Positions 7,665-14,261 of a stretch of DNA of 37,474 nucleotides are shown here, piece after piece; the stretch's first letter is position 1; every line of letters begins with the position of its first letter. The notes beneath the pieces were generated by a model that saw only the letters and a list, made by a program, of their open reading frames with translations, was not told the origin of the DNA and searched no databases. The DNA lies in NCBI GenBank assembly GCA_964485555.1, contig CAZAJN010000078.1:1-37474 (forward strand), in the 5' to 3' direction. The position numbers and the translations under genes are program-made. The stretch is from GWC2-37-8 sp964485555 (lineage in GTDB: Bacteria; Patescibacteriota; Minisyncoccia; Moranbacterales; GWC2-37-73).

Positions 7665-8873
7665 TTATTCAGCGGACTCTTCTGCCTCAACTTCTTCGAC
7701 AACTGCAGCTTTCGCGGCAACACCGATCACGTCAATTTTCCAACCAGTAAGTTTTGCAGCCAGTCTCACGTTTTGTCCTTGCTTTCCGATTGCCAATGAA
7801 AGCTGATCTTCTGGGACGCTAACTTTGGCTTCCTTGCGATCTTCATTCAAAGCAACAGAAACAACTTTGGCCGGACTGATGGCAGCTGCGATATATTTCT
7901 CAGCTTTTTCATTCCATTCAATGATGTCAATTTTCTCTCCGGCAAGTTCTTCAATGATTGCTTGCACGCGAGTTCCTTTTTGTCCCACACATGAACCGAT
8001 AGGATCTATTCCTTCTTCATTTGAATAAACAGCAATTTTTGTGCGAGATCCAGCTTCGCGAGCAATTGATTTGATTTCAACTGTTCCAGCAAAAATTTCA
8101 GGGACTTCCAATTCAAACAATTTCCTGACCATGTCGGGATGAGTTCTGCTCAAAGTTATTCCGGGACCCTTTGGATCTGATTCAACTTTGTACAAATAAA
8201 CTTTCACGCGTTGACCCATGCGCAAATTTTCTCCTTGAACCTGTTCGGATGGAAAAAGCACACCGATTGATTTTCCAAGATCGATGAAAATATTTCTTCC
8301 TTCAATCCTTTGCACTGTTCCACTGACAACTTCACCTTCTTTGCCCTTATATTCGGCAAACATGCTGTCACGTTCAGCTTCACGGATTCTCTGAATGATG
8401 ACTTGTTTGGCAGTTTGAGCAGCCACGCGACCATATTCGCTCTGAGGCTCAAGTTCGATTTCAATAACATCTCCCAACTTAGCATCTTTTTTCAATTTTT
8501 TCGCTTCTGGAAGCAAAATATCACGTTCAGGATTGTAGCGAGGCAATTTTTCCTCACCTTCCACAATTTGTTCATCAAATTCTTCATCTTCGCCTTCTTC
8601 TCCTTCAACAAACTCTCTCAGAGTTTCATCCACAACGTCCTTGATAAGAAAAAATCTTGCATCTCCAGCAACTTCAGAAAATTTTGCATGAATACGCTGA
8701 CCACGTTTTCCGTAGTCCTTCTTGTATGCAGCCGAAAGAGCAGCTTCAATTGTTTCAATAACAACAGCCTTGGGAATGCCTTTTTCCTCTGCAATCTGCA
8801 TGATTGCGCTCCCAAATTCTCCCAATCTTGTTCCTTGTTCCTGGGCTTCGTCAGCCACTTTTCTTTTCGCCAT
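7665..8873 (-). CDS. nusA: Transcription termination/antitermination factor NusA
   Basis: A 402-residue RNA-polymerase-binding factor controlling pausing, termination and antitermination. The N-terminal polymerase-binding domain begins IMQIAEEKGIPKAVVIETIEAALSAA, is interrupted by an acidic stretch (EGEEGEDEEFDE, about residues 92-105), and resumes at KLGDVIEIELEP. An S1 domain (EGEVVSGTVQRIEGRNIFIDLG) and two KH domains (IDPIGSCVGQKGTRVQAI and QLSLAIGKQGQNVRLAAKLTGWKIDV) follow. An acidic tail ends the protein and there are no C-terminal AR2-type repeats, as is usual outside Proteobacteria. The ATG at 8873 was preferred over a GTG at 8888. NusA is usually in one operon with infB and rbfA; here those lie 25 kb away on the opposite strand. 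Confidence 0.96.
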   Translation of the reverse strand: MAKRKVADEAQEQGTRLGEFGSAIMQIAEEKGIPKAVVIETIEAALSAAYKKDYGKRGQRIHAKFSEVAGDARFFLIKDVVDETLREFVEGEEGEDEEFDEQIVEGEEKLPRYNPERDILLPEAKKLKKDAKLGDVIEIELEPQSEYGRVAAQTAKQVIIQRIREAERDSMFAEYKGKEGEVVSGTVQRIEGRNIFIDLGKSIGVLFPSEQVQGENLRMGQRVKVYLYKVESDPKGPGITLSRTHPDMVRKLFELEVPEIFAGTVEIKSIAREAGSRTKIAVYSNEEGIDPIGSCVGQKGTRVQAIIEELAGEKIDIIEWNEKAEKYIAAAISPAKVVSVALNEDRKEAKVSVPEDQLSLAIGKQGQNVRLAAKLTGWKIDVIGVAAKAAVVEEVEAEESAE

Positions 8874-8962
8874 AATTACTATATTCACTAGCTTCGTTAG
8901 CTTTTAGCTTGTTAGCAAAAATACTAAAAAAGTAATGATTTTTCTTATTAAATTGTTACTAT

Positions 8963-9204
8963 CCTACAAACTTACAAAATTTTACAAAAATACGAAAATA
9001 CAAAATAAAAGGGTATTAATACCCCAGGGCAAGCCCTGGACCCTTTGGGCTCACGAGGCAAGCCTCGAGGTATTAAACCTTTTGATATCTGCGCTCGCTC
9101 GGAAATTGAAAAGAGTACTTTTCATTTCGCTCGACTTCGCTTGATAATAAAACGTGTGAATTTTTTGTACATTTGTATTTTTGTAAAATTTTGTACTTTT
9201 GTAG
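8963..9204. repeat. 242-bp palindromic element, family A copy 1
   Basis: The terminal arms (8963-9005 and 9161-9204) are about 43-base imperfect inverted repeats made of TACAAA/TTTGTA words. The interior has two compact GC hairpins in tandem (CCAGGG-caag-CCCTGG at about 9024-9039, and CGAGGC-aa-GCCTCG at about 9055-9068) and a GAAAAGAGTACTTTTC palindrome. The left terminal 31 bases match 36226-36256 with one difference, so this is a dispersed element. No open frame for a transposase is present. Confidence 0.7.
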
Positions 9205-9214
9205 CCTACTTAAA

Positions 9215-9239
9215 GAAAAAAGTCCGCTTTCCAGCGAAC
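9215..9239 (-). terminator. Intrinsic terminator of secretion locus I
   Basis: Read on the minus strand, GTTCGCT-GGAA-AGCGGAC forms a 7-bp stem with a GNRA-type loop, followed directly by six T. It lies about 150 bases beyond the stop of the Cys-rich pilin gene and would end that transcript. Confidence 0.8.
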
Positions 9240-9383
9240 CCATCCCTACCTCTATCTATACGTAGTTTAGCAGAAAAACTTACAAATGTCAATCGATCAC
9301 ACTTAGAACCACACAGAACCACAAAATATATGCAATATTTTTATACTTTGTATTTTCTTAATCTTTTTGTAGTTTTGTAGAAA

Positions 9384-10775
9384 CTAGAAGAAGTACCCTT
9401 TGCTTCCCGACAATGCCGCAGAGACAGCTTGCAGAACAATGAAGCCTGAAAGGCCGACAATTATTCCAATAAGAGCGTATTTGGCGTTGTTTTTGGCTGT
9501 TTTCATTTGGTCATCACTGCCGGCGGCAGTTGTGTATTGAACGCCTGAAAGCACAAATGCGCCTATTGCCAAAGTCGTGAAAAGACCCATCAGCCATGAA
9601 AAGATGTTGGACAAAATCAGATAGATCGGCGCATCTGAAAGACCGGTGTTGGTTGGAAAACAAACTCCTCCAATATCTTTGAAATTCGTGGCACATTTTG
9701 GTGTTGTTGCTCCGCTAAGACCTGCAACATTTCCAAGGCCTCTATTGTTAGATGTTCCATTATTAATGACAGTGAGCGGAGCTCCAGAACTCCTGTTTGT
9801 TTCACATATTTGTCCCATGATGCCATTAGCACACAAAGTGAAACCGCTTCCACTGTTCACACTTGAATTTACTGCTTGAAGATCAGCCGGTGGCAATTGC
9901 GCAATTGTTCCACTTGGCAATGTTGCTTGCCCCGTCGTAGTGTTGATGCTTGTTCCAGCTGGATATGTTTTGCCAGCTGAATCAACCAGTTGGGTATTAG
10001 TTTTTACAGCTTGAGTTGTTGTGTTTGTCGTTGACCCCCCTGAAGAAGGTGTTTCGCTTGTTGTAGAAGTACTTGGTGTTGGCCGAGCTTCGCAAGTAGA
10101 AACAAAAATACCAGTACATACTAAGTCATCATTTGGAAATAAGCGGGCGCAATCCTTGTCAGTCATGCATTCAGTATCCGCCCAGAAACCATCCACCATG
10201 CAAATATCAGCAATACATTTATAGCCTTTTCCGAATTTTTGAGTACAACTCTCATCAGTTATGCATTCCTTAACATTTTGATCCGAGGTGCAAACCCCCT
10301 CCGTGCTGTCATATGAATATCCACCATCACAAACACATTCTCCTCCTGATAAATGTTCATGCGACTGACAAGTTATACTGGGAGCGCTATCAGAGGTGCA
10401 AACACCTTCTGTGCTGTCATATGAAAAGCCTTTAATGCAAGCGCAATCGTTAATCGAGTTTTCAAAGTAAGTGTTTGGCATAGGACAATCAGTATTCACC
10501 GATTGAACAGAGTTGCACGTATTATTATACCAATATCCGCCATTCTTCTGACAACATATCTCGGTACTGTAATCTCCCGAGCAATTATTATTATAATTAT
10601 CATAAACAGGCACATTTGGATCACCTGGATAGCCAGCGCAATCCTCAGGCGTCCCCCCATAGTCGTTTATGCATTCACTATACGTCAAATCATCCGCCAT
10701 ACTGATACCAACAAAAGTAATGCCAAGAAAGAAAAACATGGCCACAACCAAATAAATTTTGTTTTTTATTTTCAT
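9384..10775 (-). CDS. Secreted Cys-rich protein with C-terminal VirB2-like pilin module
   Basis: A 463-residue precursor. A signal peptide (about residues 4-27) leads a Cys-rich ectodomain of about 200 residues with two near-identical EGF-like units, each ending GYSYDSTEGVCTSD or GFSYDSTEGVCTSD. A Ser/Thr-rich linker (about 230-260) follows, then a TrbC/VirB2-type module: two hydrophobic helices around the short loop GVQYTTAAGSDDQMKTAK. The C-terminus is GSKGYFF, similar to the tails of the 164- and 117-frame pilins. The start at 10775 (MKIKNKIYLVV) was chosen because the nine upstream codons are word repeat. It is the last gene of secretion locus I, with the terminator at 9215-9239. I infer a specialised pilus subunit or tip-like adhesin; the ligand is unknown. 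Confidence 0.8.
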   Translation of the reverse strand: MKIKNKIYLVVAMFFFLGITFVGISMADDLTYSECINDYGGTPEDCAGYPGDPNVPVYDNYNNNCSGDYSTEICCQKNGGYWYNNTCNSVQSVNTDCPMPNTYFENSINDCACIKGFSYDSTEGVCTSDSAPSITCQSHEHLSGGECVCDGGYSYDSTEGVCTSDQNVKECITDESCTQKFGKGYKCIADICMVDGFWADTECMTDKDCARLFPNDDLVCTGIFVSTCEARPTPSTSTTSETPSSGGSTTNTTTQAVKTNTQLVDSAGKTYPAGTSINTTTGQATLPSGTIAQLPPADLQAVNSSVNSGSGFTLCANGIMGQICETNRSSGAPLTVINNGTSNNRGLGNVAGLSGATTPKCATNFKDIGGVCFPTNTGLSDAPIYLILSNIFSWLMGLFTTLAIGAFVLSGVQYTTAAGSDDQMKTAKNNAKYALIGIIVGLSGFIVLQAVSAALSGSKGYFF

Positions 10776-10782
10776 TTTTTTA

Positions 10783-10826
10783 TTGCATGAACCATTACTC
10801 ATGATTCATAATTCATGATTCGATAT
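10783..10826. repeat. ATGATTC/ATGAATT word repeat
   Basis: GCATGAACC, ACTCATGATTC, ATAATTC and ATGATTC in series separate two pilin genes. The word supplies a false start for the downstream Cys-rich pilin. Confidence 0.6.
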
Positions 10827-10827
10827 A

Positions 10828-11298
10828 TTAAAATGTTTTTGATCCACCACCAAGAAGAGCGGCCACTGCCTGCATGATGATGAACCCAGAAAGTCCAACA
10901 ATGATTCCGATGATTGAAGCAGTCATCCCCGCTTTTCCTTTTTTTGCATTGTCTTCATCTGCGCCAGCCAAAAGATAGAAAATTCCGGAAAGAACGAAAC
11001 CGACAATTCCTGCGATTGCAAAAACCGCCAACAGCCAAAACAAAAGATTTGAGGCAATTCCCAAAAGGCTTCCGCTTGGAAGACCGTATGGATTTGTCAG
11101 GGCCCAACCTCCGCCACTTCCTCCACCCCACACATTGGCAGCTCCGGAACCTCTCGATCCTACTCCAACATTGATGTTTCCAGTTGAACTGTTGTATCCA
11201 ACCCCCCATTCCTGAGCTAAGGCTAAAAATGGAGAAAGTGAAAAACCGATTATTGCCAAAGTCAGCGCGCAATAAAATTGATTGAGTTTCTTTTTCAT
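10828..11298 (-). CDS. VirB2/TrbC-like pilin with Gly-rich N-terminus
   Basis: A 156-residue precursor. The signal peptide (MKKKLNQFY to LALAQ) is followed by a Gly/Ser/Asn-rich segment of about 50 residues (VGVGSRGSGAANVWGGGSGGGW), then the pilin module: GSLLGIASNLLFWLLAVFAI, the loop GIFYLLAGADEDNAKKGK and the second helix ASIIGIIVGLSGFIIMQAV. The tail is GGGSKTF. The start at 11298 is placed before the Lys-rich signal sequence; an upstream in-frame ATG at 11322 would add eight residues with no ribosome-binding site. It has an extended -10 promoter at 11340-11348 and lies between two pilin genes. It shares PxGSLLGI and the GGxSKxF tail with the 117-residue pilin, so the two are close paralogues. 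Confidence 0.85.
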   Translation of the reverse strand: MKKKLNQFYCALTLAIIGFSLSPFLALAQEWGVGYNSSTGNINVGVGSRGSGAANVWGGGSGGGWALTNPYGLPSGSLLGIASNLLFWLLAVFAIAGIVGFVLSGIFYLLAGADEDNAKKGKAGMTASIIGIIVGLSGFIIMQAVAALLGGGSKTF

Positions 11299-11339
11299 AT
11301 TTTTTATATTATAAAATGCCAAGATATTATTATATTAAA

Positions 11340-11348
11340 ATTATAGCA
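11340..11348 (-). promoter_or_regulatory. Extended -10 promoter before the Gly-rich pilin gene
   Basis: The minus strand reads TGCTATAAT, a perfect extended -10 element about 40 bases upstream of the 11298 start and just downstream of the terminator at 11382-11403. Together they suggest that the two distal pilin genes have separate transcription. No good -35 box is visible. Confidence 0.5.
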
Positions 11349-11381
11349 TAAAATTTTAATCATGCCTATATTTCTTGCAAC

Positions 11382-11403
11382 AAAAAACAGCCATCGCTGG
11401 CTG
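11382..11403 (-). terminator. Intrinsic terminator after the major pilin candidate
   Basis: On the minus strand CAGCCA-GCGA-TGGCTG forms a six-bp GC-rich stem with a tetraloop followed by six T. It ends the transcript of the 117-residue pilin, possibly allowing partial read-through to the next pilin genes. Confidence 0.8.
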
Positions 11404-11404
11404 C

Positions 11405-11455
11405 ATTCTGAATATCCATGTTTGCATGTTTAAATGCTTGCATGTTTATATTTTT
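11405..11455. repeat. CATGTTTGCATGTTTAAATGCTTG word repeat
   Basis: ATGTTT/ATGCTT words at about 8-base spacing, in the same family as 2797-2880 and 28636-28745. It fills the gap between the pilin stop (11459) and its terminator. Confidence 0.55.
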
Positions 11456-11458
11456 TCA

Positions 11459-11812
11459 CTAGAAGCTCTTTGAATTTCCTCCAAGCAATCCTTTGACAGC
11501 TTGAATGATGATGACTCCCAAAAGGGCAACAATAATACCGATAATTGAGTTGATCATCGTTCTCTTTCCGCGATCGATCTGACCTTCGTCTCCTGCAGCT
11601 GTCAAATAGATGATACCTGCAATAACAAATCCGATAACACCAAGAATTCCAACAACGATCAACAGCCAATTCATTCCGCTAGTGATGATTCCCAAAAGAC
11701 TTCCTGCTGGCAAACCTGTTCCCGTAGGCTCTTGGAATTGAGCCATGGCCAAAGCCGGCATCAATGCAAGAGAAGAAATCATTCCGTAGGCAATTTTTTT
11801 CATTTTTTTCAT
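11459..11812 (-). CDS. VirB2/TrbC-like pilin, major-subunit candidate
   Basis: A 117-residue precursor and the simplest pilin in the window: a signal peptide ending at ALAMAQ, a 20-residue leader (EPTGTGLPAGSLLG), then two membrane helices around GIIYLTAAGDEGQIDRGK, and the tail LLGGNSKSF. VirB2-type pilins are inserted in the membrane as two-helix subunits and extracted by the VirB4-driven machine to build a filament. It has the best ribosome-binding site in the window (AGGAGGT at 11819-11825, six bases from the ATG) and its own terminator (11382-11403). I infer that it is made in the largest amount and is the main filament subunit. Its closest paralogue is the gene at 10828. Confidence 0.85.
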   Translation of the reverse strand: MKKMKKIAYGMISSLALMPALAMAQFQEPTGTGLPAGSLLGIITSGMNWLLIVVGILGVIGFVIAGIIYLTAAGDEGQIDRGKRTMINSIIGIIVALLGVIIIQAVKGLLGGNSKSF

Positions 11813-11818
11813 GTTCGC

Positions 11819-11825
11819 ACCTCCT
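11819..11825 (-). promoter_or_regulatory. Consensus Shine-Dalgarno of the major pilin gene
   Basis: The minus strand reads AAAAGGAGGTG six bases before the ATG at 11812. It is a full anti-16S match, in contrast to most genes here, such as clpP, rny and gpmI, which show none. Confidence 0.85.
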
Positions 11826-11878
11826 TTTCTAGTTTTTATTTTTATTTCTTTTATTTAAACTTTCCAAAATTTATTTTC

Positions 11879-12160
11879 TCATTGAGCTTGAAAGAATTGT
11901 CCGATCAATCTCACCAGCACCATTCCGCCCAATGCCATCACTATGCCCAGAAAAGCATATTGGACATTTTTCTTCACCTTCCGCATGCGCTTTTCATCTC
12001 CAACAGAAGTCACATACATCATCGCCGAAACGACTAATGAAATTATAGCAATAATTCCAACAACTGACAACAAAAAATACAAAATATTCATCCCAATATT
12101 CGAAACCCTCGGCGCCTCGCTTATGACACCAGCCTGCGCCACGTCTATTAAACGAATCAT
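11879..12160 (-). CDS. Short VirB2/TrbC-like two-helix pilin-module protein
   Basis: A 93-residue membrane protein. There is no normal signal peptide: it starts MIRLIDVAQAGVISEAPRVSN, an amphipathic leader, then a helix (ILYFLLSVVGIIAIISLVVSA), the family loop AMMYVTSVGDEKRMRKVKK and a second helix (YAFLGIVMALGGMVLVRLI). The tail FFQAQ lacks the GSKxF motif of its neighbours. The loop is more basic than in the others. The start codon lies in an ATGATTC word copy, so the true start is uncertain. It lies between the four-helix-bundle gene and the major pilin in secretion locus I. It may be a minor or assembly subunit rather than a filament subunit; that is inference. Confidence 0.8.
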   Translation of the reverse strand: MIRLIDVAQAGVISEAPRVSNIGMNILYFLLSVVGIIAIISLVVSAMMYVTSVGDEKRMRKVKKNVQYAFLGIVMALGGMVLVRLIGQFFQAQ

Positions 12161-12163
12161 GAT

Positions 12164-12553
12164 TTATGAATCAAGAATTATGCTTCTCGTTTTCTTAAGC
12201 AAACCATTGATCAATTTATTAACTATTATTGTTCTCTCAGCTATTTGATTGAATTCATCATTTGAAATATATGAAACATCTCTTGCTATCAATAATTGAC
12301 TTTGCACCTCGGTAGCACTTCCAAGTGATATCGAATAAAACTGAAACTTTTCTTTGTAGGATGTCCTGCTAAAACCTTCGGCAATGTTGGACACAATTGA
12401 AACAGCCGCTCTGCGTATTTGATTTGTTAACCCAAAGACCTCTTCTTTAGGAAATTTTTTAGTCACCTCATAAATATCAAGAACTAAAATGTGAGCTTCT
12501 TTCCAAGCATTCAAGTCAGTAAAAGATTTTATCTTACTTGATTCCTGATTCAT
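12164..12553 (-). CDS. Four-helix-bundle protein (S23 / rRNA intervening-sequence family)
   Basis: A 129-residue protein with the family pattern: F-x-D-L-x-A-W-K-EAH near the start, then FGLTNQIRRAAVSIVSNIAEGFSR, then a long helix LGSATEVQSQLLIARDVSYIS. Members are encoded inside 23S rRNA intervening sequences or scattered in genomes of CPR and Bacteroidetes; the biochemical role is not established, though nucleic-acid binding is suspected. Start (MNQESSKIK) and stop (RSIILDS) are both made of ATGAATC-type word repeat, which flanks the gene in inverted orientation. It sits within a run of secretion genes to which it has no obvious link, four bases from the short pilin gene and seven from the orphan protein. 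A mobile cassette is possible. Confidence 0.85.
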   Translation of the reverse strand: MNQESSKIKSFTDLNAWKEAHILVLDIYEVTKKFPKEEVFGLTNQIRRAAVSIVSNIAEGFSRTSYKEKFQFYSISLGSATEVQSQLLIARDVSYISNDEFNQIAERTIIVNKLINGLLKKTRSIILDS

Positions 12554-12559
12554 AATTCA

Positions 12560-14245
12560 TTATTCATTGTTCAATCTCAGGTTCACCACATTCCCAGGAC
12601 TATTATCGTTGCCAGAAGAATTAGCTCCTATGTGAAAATTTTGAACTTGCCTGAAATTCGGACTGGCTCCTTTTTTCTGTGCTTCTTTTTCCCGATAAAT
12701 TTTCAAAAGCATCTCGTCGCTCAATGTGTCCAGATTTCCACCTGCTGGTGTTTCAATTTTTGTCACAGGCTCTGCTTGACTCATGACGCGAGGCTGAGCA
12801 GGAGCATGTGACGGCACATCAAAAGAATCGCCATGTTCAATTTTCAGAGCTGTTGAAATCTTTCTTGCGTCATATTCAGCTGTTCCCATTGGCGGTTTGG
12901 AGCCCGGAATGCTGAAAACTTCTTCTTTTGCTTGAATTGGTGGTTGCTGAAAATTTTGAGGTCGCAGTGGTTTTTCATAGCGTTCATGATTCAAGACATT
13001 TTCAACTCGCGGAACATCTTGTTTGGGAGTTGCGACAAAATTTGGCGAAAAAGAAATGTTTTTCAAAACAACCGGTGGTTTTTCTTTTTGAAATGCATCC
13101 GCGACAGGGAGTTTTTCCGGCGCTTTCACAACAGAATTTTCTCGGTCATAGAATTTCTCAACATCATCCATCTTATGAATGAATTCAGCGCTAACGAAAT
13201 TCTTGTCTGCACTTTCCTTGTAAGTCTCATGGCTAGGCATGGTGACTGGATTCTTGGCCACTTTGACAGGAATTTCATTTTGCTGCGGACCAGTCTGCTG
13301 AGGAGCTTGCATTCCGGACTGCGAGGCAGCTGGTCGACTCATAAAATCAGGTCTGAGATCAACAACTTTGCCTTGCTGTTGATTCACCTGTGCCCTGATT
13401 TCCACATTTCGCTGATCGGCAAAATTATCAGTCTGAACTTCCTGTTTGTCAGCAGACACAGGATCAGGAATCCATGTTTTTGCAGGAACGCTTGAAACAG
13501 TTTCGTTTCTCGCTTCATTTTCAAAAACAACAACTTCTCTGATTGGATCTATTGTCAAAAGTGTCTGTTCATCCAGAGACTTCAAAATAGCGCCAAGTTT
13601 TTGTCGCTCAGGAGCAGTCAGTTTTTTTCCATTTTCCCCATGAAACAAATAGTTTCCGCGATCAATCGGACTGTGTTTTCCAGCCCCCATTGAATCATGA
13701 AAATCCTTGATCCAATTCTTGATCGAAGGCCTTATCGAATCTGAAAAATTTTGCAGCTTTATTAATCTCTCAGTTATTATTTGTTCATTAATTTTTGGAT
13801 ATTGAGCTATTGCTTGCCTTAGATCCAATTGAAAATATTTCGCCTCATTATTAATTAATTCACTCTCTGGCTCTGAAATCAATACCATGTTGAATATTTC
13901 GCCACTAATAATACTTGAAATTTGTTGCGCAGAGATAATATCTAAAGATGAAATTTTTTGTGATAGTGCAGGAAGTAAATCACTTTTCGAAATATTTTTA
14001 AAATAAACTTCCCTAATCAAACGAGAAAGTTCTCCAATTTCTTCCGGCTCAAGGTGAAACTGAATCGAAATACTTTTAATTATTACAGGAAGCTTTTTTG
14101 ATATTAATATTTTTTTATCATTTTCATCAAGCATGTCAAATCTGTTCCACCTAGATAGAATTTCTTGAACTGAATCATCTTCTCCAATATTTGAGGAAAC
14201 AATCATTGGAAAAAAATAATTTTCAATAGGGTTGTTATCTTCCAT
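12560..14245 (-). CDS. Large protein of unknown function, disordered C-terminal half
   Basis: A 561-residue protein that I cannot assign. The first 245 residues look folded and mainly helical: an N-terminal segment with SIQFHLEPEEIGELSRLIREVYF, and a second conserved-looking block from FHDSMGAGKHSPIDRGNYLF through LTAPERQKLGAILKSLDE to IDPIREVVVF. Residues 250-540 are rich in Pro, Gln, Lys and Ser, with no membrane segment or signal peptide, so it is probably cytoplasmic. A short helix (LDTLSDEMLLKIYREKEAQKK) precedes the C-terminus. It starts 16 bases after the stop of the VirB6-like gene, so they are almost certainly co-transcribed. I infer a cytoplasmic accessory or scaffold of the secretion machine. 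Confidence 0.7.
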   Translation of the reverse strand: MEDNNPIENYFFPMIVSSNIGEDDSVQEILSRWNRFDMLDENDKKILISKKLPVIIKSISIQFHLEPEEIGELSRLIREVYFKNISKSDLLPALSQKISSLDIISAQQISSIISGEIFNMVLISEPESELINNEAKYFQLDLRQAIAQYPKINEQIITERLIKLQNFSDSIRPSIKNWIKDFHDSMGAGKHSPIDRGNYLFHGENGKKLTAPERQKLGAILKSLDEQTLLTIDPIREVVVFENEARNETVSSVPAKTWIPDPVSADKQEVQTDNFADQRNVEIRAQVNQQQGKVVDLRPDFMSRPAASQSGMQAPQQTGPQQNEIPVKVAKNPVTMPSHETYKESADKNFVSAEFIHKMDDVEKFYDRENSVVKAPEKLPVADAFQKEKPPVVLKNISFSPNFVATPKQDVPRVENVLNHERYEKPLRPQNFQQPPIQAKEEVFSIPGSKPPMGTAEYDARKISTALKIEHGDSFDVPSHAPAQPRVMSQAEPVTKIETPAGGNLDTLSDEMLLKIYREKEAQKKGASPNFRQVQNFHIGANSSGNDNSPGNVVNLRLNNE

Positions 14246-14261
14246 AAATCTAAACTTGAAA

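Larger units (their letters stand above)
8874..9383. other. 510-bp intergenic region of repeats, no gene
   Basis: It contains AGCTT-type words (8889-8925), the 242-bp palindromic element at 8963-9204, a minus-strand terminator at 9215-9239, and a T-rich tail with TTTTGTAG words up to the stop of the next gene. The small reading frames here are made of repeats and resemble no protein I recognise. Confidence 0.7.
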
